In this document: positions 33,744 through 41,811 of the stretch, in pieces
How positions within the stretch are numbered: the stretch's first letter is position 1
Layout of the letters: every line of letters begins with the position of its first letter
Origin: Bacteroidota bacterium
GTDB taxonomy: Bacteria; Bacteroidota; Bacteroidia; Chitinophagales; Saprospiraceae
Assembly: GCA_016124585.1 (NCBI GenBank)
Contig: WGNL01000036.1
Span: 1-64,000 of the forward strand
Length of the DNA stretch: 64,000 nucleotides
Direction: 5' to 3'
The notes under the pieces: model-generated
What the model saw: the letters and a program-made list of their open reading frames with translations, nothing else
The model's database searches: none
What the model was told of the DNA's origin: nothing
Made by a program: the position numbers and the translations under genes

Positions 33744-34400
33744 ATGCAAACAAAACGAACCCATCTCCGCCTTTTCGGCCTCCTCGGCCTCGCCGCCACG
33801 TTGCTGGTCGGCATGGGCGAATTCCTGATGCACTTCTCGGCGCAGGGCTACGGTGGCGAGCCTTTCAGCTACCTGGCGAAAGTCCCCGACAGCCGCATCA
33901 CTTGGGGGCATTTCCTCATGGTGGCGGGGCTACCGCTCTATTTTGCGGGCTACTGGTTCATTTATCAAACCTTGGGGCGAAGCCGCTGGGCGCTGGCCGT
34001 GCTGGTCACGGCGGTCGTTTCCTTTTCGACGGGCGGCATATGGGTCACATCGAGGGCGATGCTGGTGAAAATCGTGCAGGCTCGTGCCACCGCTACCGAT
34101 GCTGCTGCGCTCGACGGGCTGCTGGTTTTTTACGAAAACCATTATGAAATACTGGTGCAGGCGCTGCGGGTGCTCATCCTGCTGCTCTCGTTCTTTTGGG
34201 TGATGGCAGTGCTGAAAGGCAGGACCATTTACCCAAAATGGATGGCGGTTTTCAGCCCCATCCTGCTGTTGGTAATGGTATTTTTGTCCTACCTACTGTT
34301 GCCCGCCTTCGGCAAATATTTGGTACCAACTGCTATGAATGCTGCCCATTTGGCCTTCTTCGGACTGACTTTTTACCATTTTTCAAAATCAAACACCTGA
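33744..34400 (+). CDS. Multi-pass membrane protein (DUF6796-like)
   Basis: A 218-residue integral membrane protein with about six TM segments, including LFGLLGLAATLLVGMGEFLM, WGHFLMVAGLPLYFAGYWF, AVLVTAVVSFSTGGIWV and ILLLVMVFLSYLLLP. The alternating pattern and GEFLMHF motif fit DUF6796. No catalytic residues stand out. It may be transcribed with the upstream secreted-protein gene (75 bp gap). Confidence 0.7.
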   Translation: MQTKRTHLRLFGLLGLAATLLVGMGEFLMHFSAQGYGGEPFSYLAKVPDSRITWGHFLMVAGLPLYFAGYWFIYQTLGRSRWALAVLVTAVVSFSTGGIWVTSRAMLVKIVQARATATDAAALDGLLVFYENHYEILVQALRVLILLLSFFWVMAVLKGRTIYPKWMAVFSPILLLVMVFLSYLLLPAFGKYLVPTAMNAAHLAFFGLTFYHFSKSNT

Positions 34401-34404
34401 CTTG

Positions 34405-34494
34405 TTTTTGAAACACATAGGCACATAGGACACATAGGTTTTTACTACGCACTATGTGCCTTATGTGCCTTATGTGCCTATGTGTTTCAAAATA
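34405..34494. repeat. CACATAGG short tandem repeat in inverted arrangement
   Basis: Left run TTTTGAAACACATAGGCACA (34405 on) and right run ending TATGTGTTTCAAAATAG are inverted copies of each other. Each contains two or three CACATAGG / CACATAAGG units. It can fold into a long hairpin between the membrane-protein stop and the FG-GAP gene. Confidence 0.75.
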
Positions 34495-34509
34495 GAAAAA
34501 CTCCGTGTT

Positions 34510-36114
34510 ATGAAAAAAATCCTCCTTACCCTTCTCACCCTTGTTTTGCTCGTTGTGGGCGCGATTTTCTACCACCTCAATAGCGACCGGGGCGACAAGT
34601 ACGAGCAACCGCCCTACGATGAAAGCGCCATACCGATGTTCCGGGAGGTCGAGTTCCCGTTTTCCAACCAATACAATGCAGAAAAGTCGCTGCCCATCGT
34701 CGCCTCCGCCATCATTGATGTGGACGGCGACGGCACGGAAGAGGTCTTCCTCGGCGGCGGGCTGGGGCAGGCGGATGCGCTCATGTGGTTTGCGGACGAC
34801 AAATTCACAGACGTGGCACAGGCAGTTGGTCTGCAGAAAGACCTGGCGCAGACGACCATCGGCGCCGCCGTCACCGACCTCGACCACGATGGCTTGGCCG
34901 ACCTGCTGGTAAGCCGGGAAGGAGCCGTCTATTTTTACAAAAACCTCGGCGGCAAGTTTGCCCCGCCACAAGACTTGAAACTGGTTTTCAATGAAAAATC
35001 GGAGCCTGCCTCCCTCACCTTCACCGACCTGAACCGGGACGGCTGGACGGACATTTTCGTGAGCACCTACCTCAAAAAACACCTGATGGAAGGGCAGACC
35101 ATTTTCAACAAAGAAGGCTACGGCTCCACCAGCGAGCTGTTCCTCAACAACGGCGACAATACGTTCCGAAGCATCACCCGTGAGGCGGGGCTGGCGTACG
35201 TCCACAACACCTTCCTCGCCGTGTTCGCCGACCTCGACGACGATGGGCTGGAAGACCTCGTAGTGGCGCACGACACGGGCGAGCCACGCATCTGGCGCAA
35301 CCTCGGCAACCTCAAATTTGAATTGGTGAAACACCCGCTCACCGGGCTGTTCAGCTACCCGATGGGCATCGCCATCGGCGACTACGACAACGACGGGCTA
35401 CAAGACCTGTTCTTCTCCAACGTCGGCAAGAGCTTGCCCGCTAAGCTGCTGCGGGGCGACCTGCGGGACGACCAGCCGCTCGTCACGGATTGGATTTTGC
35501 TGAAAAACAAGGGCAACATGCAGTTCGAGGATGCCGCCAAACAGGCACGGGTGGCGGATTACGAGTTCTCGTGGGGCTGCGTTTTTGAGGACTTCAACCT
35601 CGACGGACTGCAAGACCTCGTGGTGGCGGAGAACTACGTGGACCTGCCTAACAGCAAGATACTGCCCCTGCCTTCCCGCTTCCTGATGCAGTTGTCCGAC
35701 CATACCTTCGTCAACGTAGAGCAAAAGAACCAGTCGCTCAACCCCAGGAACGGCATCACGCCGCTCACCGCCGACTTCAACGCAGACGGCTACCCCGACC
35801 TTGTTTGGGTGAACCTCGCCTGCCCCTCCAAAGCTTTCATCAGCACCGCCGCCAACGGCAACAATTACCTGAAAGTGGGACTCCCCGAATCGCCCGCCTA
35901 CCTGACCGCCACGGTGCAACTGACCACCGCCAGCGGCAAGGTGCTAACTGCCCAAAACACCGTGGGCGAAGGGCTTGCTTCCGACCAGACGCACGTCGTC
36001 ACTTTCGGGCTGGGTAAGGAGGAGGCGGTAAAAACCTTGGTGGTAAAACGCATGGGCGGGCAAACGGACACGGTGCAGGTGGAGGGGGTGAACCGGGTGG
36101 TGAGTGTCCGTTGA
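34510..36114 (+). CDS. CRTAC1-like FG-GAP/VCBS repeat protein
   Basis: A 534-residue exported protein from the ATG at 34510; residues ~1-20 (KKILLTLLTLVLLVVGAIF) are a signal anchor. Calcium-binding FG-GAP repeats recur across the chain: DVDGDGTEEVFLGGG, DLDHDGLADLLVS, DLNRDGWTDIFVS, DLDDDGLEDLVV, DYDNDGLQDLFFS, DFNADGYPDLVWV. The last ~90 residues resemble the ASPIC/UnbV domain (TVGEGLASDQTHVVTFGLG). It probably forms a beta-propeller at the cell surface. Role unknown. Confidence 0.9.
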   Translation: MKKILLTLLTLVLLVVGAIFYHLNSDRGDKYEQPPYDESAIPMFREVEFPFSNQYNAEKSLPIVASAIIDVDGDGTEEVFLGGGLGQADALMWFADDKFTDVAQAVGLQKDLAQTTIGAAVTDLDHDGLADLLVSREGAVYFYKNLGGKFAPPQDLKLVFNEKSEPASLTFTDLNRDGWTDIFVSTYLKKHLMEGQTIFNKEGYGSTSELFLNNGDNTFRSITREAGLAYVHNTFLAVFADLDDDGLEDLVVAHDTGEPRIWRNLGNLKFELVKHPLTGLFSYPMGIAIGDYDNDGLQDLFFSNVGKSLPAKLLRGDLRDDQPLVTDWILLKNKGNMQFEDAAKQARVADYEFSWGCVFEDFNLDGLQDLVVAENYVDLPNSKILPLPSRFLMQLSDHTFVNVEQKNQSLNPRNGITPLTADFNADGYPDLVWVNLACPSKAFISTAANGNNYLKVGLPESPAYLTATVQLTTASGKVLTAQNTVGEGLASDQTHVVTFGLGKEEAVKTLVVKRMGGQTDTVQVEGVNRVVSVR

Positions 36115-36298
36115 TGGACGATATGGCGCTATTTATCTCACCGCCCTGTCAGGTCATTCACATCACCGCTACCAAGCCCTATGTAAACCTTTCTAACACC
36201 CAAGCGAGCCTGCGGTGCTTGCTTAGTAGTAATTTTCATAAGCATTGCCGCTGGGCAGGGGTGCCTGGCGGCAATTTTCAAAATCAAGACCATTTGTC

Positions 36299-36538
36299 AT
36301 GCGAAACCTTGAAATCGTCTTCGTCAACCACGCCAAATTGGGCAGCAAGCTGCGCCACCTGAAAGGAGATTTGCGGGAAAGCAGGGAGGAACTGCGCCAC
36401 AGACTCGACGGTTTGCACCGCTCCTTGTCGGACAGCCTGCGGCAATGGCAGCACCAGCGGGGAACCGGGGCGATGGTCTTTGAATTGAACCACAAGGGCT
36501 ATCACCCCCACTTACTTGTAACTGACCTAACCAGATAA
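36299..36538 (+). CDS. Small hypothetical protein
   Basis: A 79-residue charged protein from the ATG at 36299 (MRNLEIVFVNHAKLGSKLRH). The middle is a long amphipathic helix (LRESREELRHRLDGLHRSLS), suggesting a coiled coil, and the end is hydrophobic. No family recognised. A small CCAG-ATAAG-CTGG hairpin with T7 follows the stop, which supports a real transcript. Confidence 0.45.
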   Translation: MRNLEIVFVNHAKLGSKLRHLKGDLRESREELRHRLDGLHRSLSDSLRQWQHQRGTGAMVFELNHKGYHPHLLVTDLTR

Positions 36539-36552
36539 GCTGGCGTTTTTTT
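36529..36552 (+). terminator. Small terminator after 36299 gene
   Basis: CCAGATAAGCTGG stem-loop followed by CGTTTTTTT. Confidence 0.5.
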
Positions 36553-36577
36553 ATACTTTAAATCATAGTATTGAGTG

Positions 36578-36604
36578 AGCTGGTGCACTTGCGCCAGCTT
36601 TTTT
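36578..36604 (+). terminator. Terminator hairpin upstream of the GDCC gene
   Basis: AGCTGGTGC-ACTT-GCGCCAGCT with one mismatch, followed by T6. It lies 12 bp upstream of the following ATG, so it may attenuate that gene as well as end the previous transcript. Confidence 0.65.
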
Positions 36605-36615
36605 ATTTCACAGAC

Positions 36616-36822
36616 ATGAAAATACAGCTTCAATCCACCCTCACCTGCCCGCGTTGCAGCCACCAAAAGGAGGAGACCATGCCGACCGATGCCTGCCAGT
36701 TTTTTTACCAATGCGAAAACTGCAAGTCGTTGCTTAAGCCACAACCCGGCGATTGCTGCGTGTTTTGCAGCTATGGCACAGTTAAATGCCCGCCTATGCA
36801 AGAGAATAAAAAATGCTGCTGA
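36616..36822 (+). CDS. Small Cys-rich GDCCxFCSYG protein
   Basis: A 68-residue protein from the ATG at 36616. It holds two CxxC pairs (CPRCSHQ near residue 11, CENCKSLL near 34) and the phrase GDCCVFCSYGTVKCPPMQ, ending in CC. The GDCCVFCSYG family is a frequent small hypothetical near metal-handling genes, and the cysteines suggest zinc or copper binding. This link to metals is inference. It lies 12 bp behind a terminator-like hairpin. Confidence 0.75.
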   Translation: MKIQLQSTLTCPRCSHQKEETMPTDACQFFYQCENCKSLLKPQPGDCCVFCSYGTVKCPPMQENKKCC

Positions 36823-36912
36823 GTTATTTTTTTGGTCAATCGGTTGTCAGGTTTCCCAATCGTCCGCTACGAATTAGGCGAATTGATTTTCTAACCAAAA
36901 ATATTTTAAATC

Positions 36913-37512
36913 ATGAAAAACATTTTTCGTCTGACATCCGCATTGGCCATTGTTGCCACCCTTTTCTCCTTCACCCTATTGATGGCACCTGCCAAACAAT
37001 GGAAGGTGGATAAAGCCCACAGCGCCATTTCCTTCAGCATCAACCACCTGTTCACGGCAGTCGAGGGCAGGTTCCTCCAATTCGAGGATGAGTTCCTTTT
37101 CGACCCGAACAATTTGCAGGAAAGCAAAGCGAGCTTCACGATTGACGTTGCCAGCGTGAACACCCAAGAGCAGAAGCGTGACCAGCACCTGCAATCTGCC
37201 GATTTTTTCGACGCCGAAAAGTTCTCGAAAATCAAGTTCACCTCCACCCGGTTCGAGAGCAAGGGCGGCAACAACTACGTGGCCTACGGTAAACTGACCA
37301 TCAAGGATGTGACCAAGGAAATTACCCTACCCTTCAAAGTATTGGGCACCACCGACCACCCGATGATGAAGGGCACCAAAGTAATGGGCATCGCTGCCGA
37401 GACGACCATCAACCGCAACGACTACGGCGTGGGTACTGGAAGTTGGGCTGCCACCATGGTAGTGGGCGACCAAGTGAACGTAAAAATCAACCTCGAAGCA
37501 ACCAGCAAGTAA
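36913..37512 (+). CDS. YceI-family lipid-binding periplasmic protein
   Basis: A 199-residue exported protein with a signal peptide (SALAIVATLFSFTLLMAPA). YceI lipocalin-like marks follow: WKVDKAHSAISFSINHLF, VASVNTQEQKRDQHLQSADFFD, TKEITLPFKV and the C-terminal VGDQVNVKINLEA. YceI proteins bind isoprenoid chains in a beta-barrel. A strong terminator follows at 37535. Confidence 0.93.
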   Translation: MKNIFRLTSALAIVATLFSFTLLMAPAKQWKVDKAHSAISFSINHLFTAVEGRFLQFEDEFLFDPNNLQESKASFTIDVASVNTQEQKRDQHLQSADFFDAEKFSKIKFTSTRFESKGGNNYVAYGKLTIKDVTKEITLPFKVLGTTDHPMMKGTKVMGIAAETTINRNDYGVGTGSWAATMVVGDQVNVKINLEATSK

Positions 37513-37534
37513 ACAGTTGGGTGAAAACCCCAGG

Positions 37535-37575
37535 GAGAGCCAGGCATCTGTGATGCCAACGGCTCTCTCTTTTTT
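37535..37575 (+). terminator. Strong terminator after yceI-like gene
   Basis: GAGAGCC/GGCTCTC outer arms with inner GGCATC-TGT-GATGCC, followed by T7. It marks the start boundary of the ten-gene run that begins at 37609. Confidence 0.85.
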
Positions 37576-37608
37576 CACAAAAGGGTCAAACACCTTCAAA
37601 CACCAGCT

Positions 37609-38166
37609 ATGCCTTTCATCCATACCATCAGCTACGAAGCCTCCGAAGGCGAACTCCGCCAAGCCTACGACAGCATCATCGGGACACGGGGCAAGCTCGC
37701 CGAAGTACACCAGATGCAGAGCCTCGACCCAACCTCCCTGCTCGCCCACATGGAGCTGTACAAAGCGGTGATGTTCGGGCGGGCGGCGCTCAAACGCTAC
37801 CAACGGGAGATGATGGCCGTGGTCGTATCGGCAGCGAACAGGTGCCGCTACTGCGTCGAGCACCACAAGGAAGCCCTGCTTTTTTACTGGAAAGACACGG
37901 AGCGGGTCAATAAGCTGGCGGCGCAACTCGACCTGCCCGACCTGCCCCCTGCCGACCGGGAACTCTGCAAGCTCGCCCGCAACCTGACCCAGTTGCCTTA
38001 TGGCATTTCCTCGGCTTCCATTGAGCTGCTTAAAAATGTCGGCTTGGACGACCGTGCGGTGCTTGACGCCGTGCAGGTTGTCGCCTACTTCAATTTCGTG
38101 AACCGCATGGTGCTGGCGCTCGGCGTGGAGTTCAGCGAAGAGGAGGTCAAAGGATATAACTACTGA
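37609..38166 (+). CDS. AhpD-like carboxymuconolactone decarboxylase family protein
   Basis: A 185-residue helical protein of the uncharacterised peroxidase-related type. MPFIHTISYEASEGELRQAY opens it, and the active site RCRYCVEHH (CxxC, His) is near residue 80. It should reduce peroxides or disulfides in the cytoplasm. It is the first gene of the co-directional run to 48312, with the DUF547 gene only 2 bp downstream. Confidence 0.9.
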   Translation: MPFIHTISYEASEGELRQAYDSIIGTRGKLAEVHQMQSLDPTSLLAHMELYKAVMFGRAALKRYQREMMAVVVSAANRCRYCVEHHKEALLFYWKDTERVNKLAAQLDLPDLPPADRELCKLARNLTQLPYGISSASIELLKNVGLDDRAVLDAVQVVAYFNFVNRMVLALGVEFSEEEVKGYNY

Positions 38167-38168
38167 AA

Positions 38169-38864
38169 ATGTACATCAACCACCTTTCCGAAAACCTGCT
38201 CTTGCAGGTAAAAATGCAGGAACCGTCCGATAAAAGCCTCGCTCAACTGGAGGCCTTGCCGCTCGCCTCGCTGCAAGCCGCACTTGATTCGGATGCCCGA
38301 AAGAAGGCGTTTTGGATAAACACCTACAATGCCATTTATCAAATACTTAGAAGGGATTGCCATGTCCGCAAGCCTGCCATTTACCGGCAAAAATTCTTGA
38401 AAATAGCAGGGAAGTCGTTCAGCCTCGACGACATCGAGCACGGCATCCTGAGGCGCAATAGAATCAAGTGGTCGCTGGGCTATTTGGGCAACCCCTTCGC
38501 CCCTGGGCTATTGAAAAAACTGGCGGTCTCGCAAGTGGATTGGCGCATCCACTTCGCCCTGAACTGCGGCGCAAAGAGCTGCCCGCCCATTGCCTTTTAC
38601 TCGCCGGAGAAGCTCGACCGCCAATTGGACATGGCCGTCCTCTCCTTCCTCGAAAGCGAGACGGAGGTTTTTCCTGAAAAAAAGGAAATCCACGTCACCC
38701 GCCTGTTCCAGTGGTTCATGGGCGACTTTGGTGGAAGGGGTGGCATCCAGCGCATTTTAAAAGAAAAACTGAAGCTCGAAACGGCGGGCATGAAACTGGT
38801 TTTTAGGGAATATGACTGGGAGGAGGAGTTGGAAAAATTCAGTTTGAATGGATTGAGCGCTTGA
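38169..38864 (+). CDS. DUF547 protein (copy 2), cytoplasmic type
   Basis: A 231-residue DUF547 protein without a signal peptide, unlike copies 1 and 3. Core motifs are KAFWINTYNAIYQIL near residue 45, DDIEHGILRR near 90 and RIHFALNCGAKSCPPIAFY near 125 (conserved Cys pair), with REYDWEEEL at the end. Tight coupling with the AhpD-like gene (2 bp) implies joint function. Its stop overlaps the region leading into the protease gene. Confidence 0.88.
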   Translation: MYINHLSENLLLQVKMQEPSDKSLAQLEALPLASLQAALDSDARKKAFWINTYNAIYQILRRDCHVRKPAIYRQKFLKIAGKSFSLDDIEHGILRRNRIKWSLGYLGNPFAPGLLKKLAVSQVDWRIHFALNCGAKSCPPIAFYSPEKLDRQLDMAVLSFLESETEVFPEKKEIHVTRLFQWFMGDFGGRGGIQRILKEKLKLETAGMKLVFREYDWEEELEKFSLNGLSA

Positions 38865-38890
38865 ATTTATACACCACAATAACATTCACC

Positions 38891-39907
38891 ATGCTATCCT
38901 TTTTTCAAAAATCAACCGCCATGTGCCTCGCCCTGATATGGGCAGAACAAATGGCAGGGCAAGACCTTTCCGGCTTATACGCCGAATTGCTGCCCACTGT
39001 CGTCACCATCCAGACGGTTGAGTACCGGGTGGTCAATGCCGAATGGCAACAGTCGGGCGCATTGGGCTCAGGCGTCGTCATCGGGGCGGAGGGGCTGGTG
39101 CTGACCGCCGCCCATGTGGTGGAGAGTGCCAACAACATACTAATCAAGTTCCATGATGGGCAACTGTTGGAAGCCGACCTGCTTTCCAATGTGCCTGCCG
39201 CCGACCTTGCGCTGCTCAAACTCCGCCAACTTCCATCGGGCCTGAGGGTGGCAAAATCAGGCGACTCCGGTGCTGCCCGCATCGGCAGCGAAATCATGGT
39301 CATCGGGGCGCCGCTGGGCTTGGAGTACAGCCTGTCTGTCGGGCATATCAGCGGCAAAAAAACGGGCAACCGCCTGCTGAACGGCGAGATGGCAGGGCTT
39401 ATCCAGACCGACGCTTCCATCAACAGCGGCAACTCTGGTGGCCCGATGTTCAACCTGAAAGGCGAACTCATCGGCATCGTGAGCTACATCATGTCCCGCA
39501 GCGGGGGCTTTGAGGGTATCGGTTTCGGCATAGATATCAATACCGCCAAGAAGGTACTTTTGGAAAAAAACGTTTTCTGGACGGGCTTCGACGGCGTGTT
39601 CCTCAATGCCGATATGGCGGGCATATTCAACGTACCGAACAGCCAGCCGGGAGTGCTCGTGCAACGGGTTGTAGCCAACTCTTTTGCGGAAAAAGCAGGG
39701 ATGCAAGGCGGTTTTTTCGAGGCTGAAATCTTGGGGCAAAAACTCTGGCTCGGTGGCGACATCATCCTGAGCATCCAGGGCATCCGGTGCGATTCGCCGC
39801 ACAATTTTGACAGCATCAAGGAGCAGGTGGAAAACCTGACGCCGGGGCAGCCGCTGCTCATCGAGGTGTTGCGGCAGGGAGCGGTAATGCTGTTGCAAGC
39901 GGGTTAA
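38891..39907 (+). CDS. Trypsin-like (HtrA-type) serine protease with PDZ-like tail
   Basis: A 338-residue protein from the ATG at 38891; the first ~20 residues (FFQKSTAMCLALIWAEQMAG) may be a weak signal peptide. The S1C triad is visible: His in VLTAAHVVES (~residue 79), Asp in PAADLALLKL (~108) and Ser in INSGNSGGPMF (~183). The last ~110 residues resemble a PDZ domain (GVLVQRVVANSFAEKAGMQG, IILSIQGIRCDSPHNF). It is co-directional with and 17 bp from the Pycsar-effector-like gene. It could be a housekeeping stress protease or the effector of that module. Confidence 0.87.
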   Translation: MLSFFQKSTAMCLALIWAEQMAGQDLSGLYAELLPTVVTIQTVEYRVVNAEWQQSGALGSGVVIGAEGLVLTAAHVVESANNILIKFHDGQLLEADLLSNVPAADLALLKLRQLPSGLRVAKSGDSGAARIGSEIMVIGAPLGLEYSLSVGHISGKKTGNRLLNGEMAGLIQTDASINSGNSGGPMFNLKGELIGIVSYIMSRSGGFEGIGFGIDINTAKKVLLEKNVFWTGFDGVFLNADMAGIFNVPNSQPGVLVQRVVANSFAEKAGMQGGFFEAEILGQKLWLGGDIILSIQGIRCDSPHNFDSIKEQVENLTPGQPLLIEVLRQGAVMLLQAG

Positions 39908-39923
39908 TCAGAATTTCAAGCAC

Positions 39924-40811
39924 ATGAGAGCAGCTATTTTTGAAAGCAAACTGCAATCCTACGCCACCACAGGGTACGAGGCTTGGGCATTCCATGTCGA
40001 GAAACGACTGCGGGAAAGCCTTGCCACCGTGGATGGAATGGGCTTAGGTGCTGAAAAAAAGGAACTTGCAAAAACTATCACCTGGCTGTACTTCCTTGGC
40101 TATTACGAAAACCCCGACTACCCCGAAAAAGGGAGCGTTTCAGTTGCCAAGCAACTGGGGCAGGAATCATTCGACATAGACACCCTTTTGCTGATGCACC
40201 TTTTCGCCAAAAAGCACTCGCCTGCGCAAGCTGCGGAAATGGTACTCCGAAGTCCTATTGAACCCCATGCCCCAGACATAACCGCCCCCACTGAACAGGG
40301 AGTTGAGACTTGGTTTCGCACCGCCAGCGGCAACCTCTACACCCGCCGCCGGATTGTGGATGCCAAGTCGCATATCATGATTACGATAAACTCCATTATT
40401 CTCTCGGTCGTTCTGGGCAACCTGCACAGCGAACTTGTTAAAAGCCCGCATTTGCTTTGGGCAATCGTGCCATTGGTGCTGACAAACGTATTGTCCATTG
40501 CATTTGCGATACTGGCTACCCGCCCCGTGCTAGCGGATGGCCTTTTCACAAAAGAAGAAGTGCTCGAAAAGAAGGCGCGGTTGACCACTTTCGACGACTT
40601 CTACAAAATGCCGCTCGAACAGTACGAATGGGCAGTAGGCGAAATGTTAAAAGACAGAAGGTTCGTCCACAACTCGCTCGTAAGGGACATGCACAGGCTT
40701 GGTGTTGACCTCGCCATGCGGTACAAGAATATTCTGCGCTCGCACCAAATTTTCTTAGGCGGGTTGGTATTATCCCTGCTATCGTTCGGTTTTTGCTACG
40801 CAATCCTCTAA
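39924..40811 (+). CDS. Pycsar-effector-like (DUF5706) membrane protein with degenerate HD domain
   Basis: A 295-residue protein. From about residue 130 it matches the Pycsar-effector TM family common in Bacteroidota: RRRIVDAKSHIMITINSIIL, the TM pair around 150-205 with NVLSIAFAILATRPVL, then FDDFYKMPLEQYEWAVGEML, and a last TM helix (FLGGLVLSLLSFGFCYAIL). The N-terminal ~120 residues align in outline with the HD-phosphohydrolase domain usually fused to it (TITWLYFLGYYENPDYPEKG), but the HD and HE metal ligands are absent. Family proteins are thought to open or disrupt the membrane on a cyclic-nucleotide signal. The next gene encodes a cNMP-binding fusion; no cyclase is nearby. Confidence 0.75.
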   Translation: MRAAIFESKLQSYATTGYEAWAFHVEKRLRESLATVDGMGLGAEKKELAKTITWLYFLGYYENPDYPEKGSVSVAKQLGQESFDIDTLLLMHLFAKKHSPAQAAEMVLRSPIEPHAPDITAPTEQGVETWFRTASGNLYTRRRIVDAKSHIMITINSIILSVVLGNLHSELVKSPHLLWAIVPLVLTNVLSIAFAILATRPVLADGLFTKEEVLEKKARLTTFDDFYKMPLEQYEWAVGEMLKDRRFVHNSLVRDMHRLGVDLAMRYKNILRSHQIFLGGLVLSLLSFGFCYAIL

Positions 40812-40836
40812 CCATTCAAAATCAACTGGAAGTGCC

Positions 40837-41748
40837 ATGAAGGAGACCATCCGCAAGAATGAAATCTTTTCAGCCCTCAACGAGGCTGAACTGGATGCAC
40901 TGATGGGCATCGTGCAGCACAAGGCATTTGGCAAGAACGAGCTGGTGTTCGACACGGCACAGTCCGCCAGTTTTATCTATATCGTAGCGCAGGGCAGCTT
41001 TTTGCTCCATACCGTCAACGACAGCTACAAGACTCTCTACGAAGGCGACCTGTTCGGTGAAATCGGCATCATCAACGCTGACCTCCGCACGGGGTCGGTA
41101 TGGGCGGCAGAGCCATCCACTGCCATTGCCGTATGCGGCACGAGGTTGTTCAAGGAGGAGTACATCCCTTCCAGATTAGCCCTGAAAGTGGTGATGGCGC
41201 TATCGAGGAAAATCACAAATTACCTGCGAACCCGCGAGCAAATTTCCACCACCGAACTGATATGCCGCGGCGAAAACGACTATGTGGAGTTCAAGTCCAC
41301 ACTTCGCTGGAACCTGCACTCTCAGAAAAAAGACCCAGCTATTGAAAACGCCGTTTTAAAAACATTGGCTGCGTTTATGAACAGCACGGGTGGCACGCTA
41401 CTCATCGGCGTAGCCGACGATGGCAAAGTATTGGGGCTGGACGCAGACCAGTTCGGCAATATGGACAAAATGCTGCTCTTCCTGACCCAACTGGTCAACG
41501 ACCGCATCAGCCCGCTACATACAAAGTTCTTGCACCCCACAGTGGAACAAATAAGTGGTGGCCAGGTACTGCGGGTTGACTGTCAACCAGCCACCCTGCC
41601 TGCATACGTCAAGGACGCCGTGCTGGAGCATTTTTACATCCGCACCGGGCCGTCCACCATTGATTTGCGGTTGAGCAAAGTTTATGAATACGTCAAAACA
41701 AGGTTTGAAACCAATAAAACCACTGCTGTCGCCATTGCGCAGGGGTGA
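40837..41748 (+). CDS. Cyclic-nucleotide-binding domain fused to AlbA_2 (Schlafen-type) domain
   Basis: A 303-residue soluble protein. Residues ~1-125 form a Crp-like cNMP-binding domain (IFSALNEAELDALMGIV, IYIVAQGSFLLH, EGDLFGEIGIINADLRTGSV), with the FGEIG and R-T phosphate-cassette residues kept. Residues ~145-275 form an AlbA_2 domain: ENDYVEFKSTLRWN, VLKTLAAFMNSTGGTLLIGV, ADDGKVLGLDADQF. There is no HTH, so it is not a Crp regulator. AlbA_2 domains bind nucleic acid or occur in Schlafen-like nucleases. It lies 26 bp after the Pycsar-effector-like gene, suggesting a shared nucleotide signal. Confidence 0.85.
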   Translation: MKETIRKNEIFSALNEAELDALMGIVQHKAFGKNELVFDTAQSASFIYIVAQGSFLLHTVNDSYKTLYEGDLFGEIGIINADLRTGSVWAAEPSTAIAVCGTRLFKEEYIPSRLALKVVMALSRKITNYLRTREQISTTELICRGENDYVEFKSTLRWNLHSQKKDPAIENAVLKTLAAFMNSTGGTLLIGVADDGKVLGLDADQFGNMDKMLLFLTQLVNDRISPLHTKFLHPTVEQISGGQVLRVDCQPATLPAYVKDAVLEHFYIRTGPSTIDLRLSKVYEYVKTRFETNKTTAVAIAQG

Positions 41749-41811
41749 ATGGAAGCATCGAATTTGCCTGCCAACGGGGCAGGTTTTGCATTGAAATAAA
41801 ATTACTACTAC

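Noticed and set aside
39924-41748. A complete Pycsar system
   Set aside because: No nucleotide cyclase gene is present next to the TM protein or anywhere visible, so only a Pycsar-like module is claimed.
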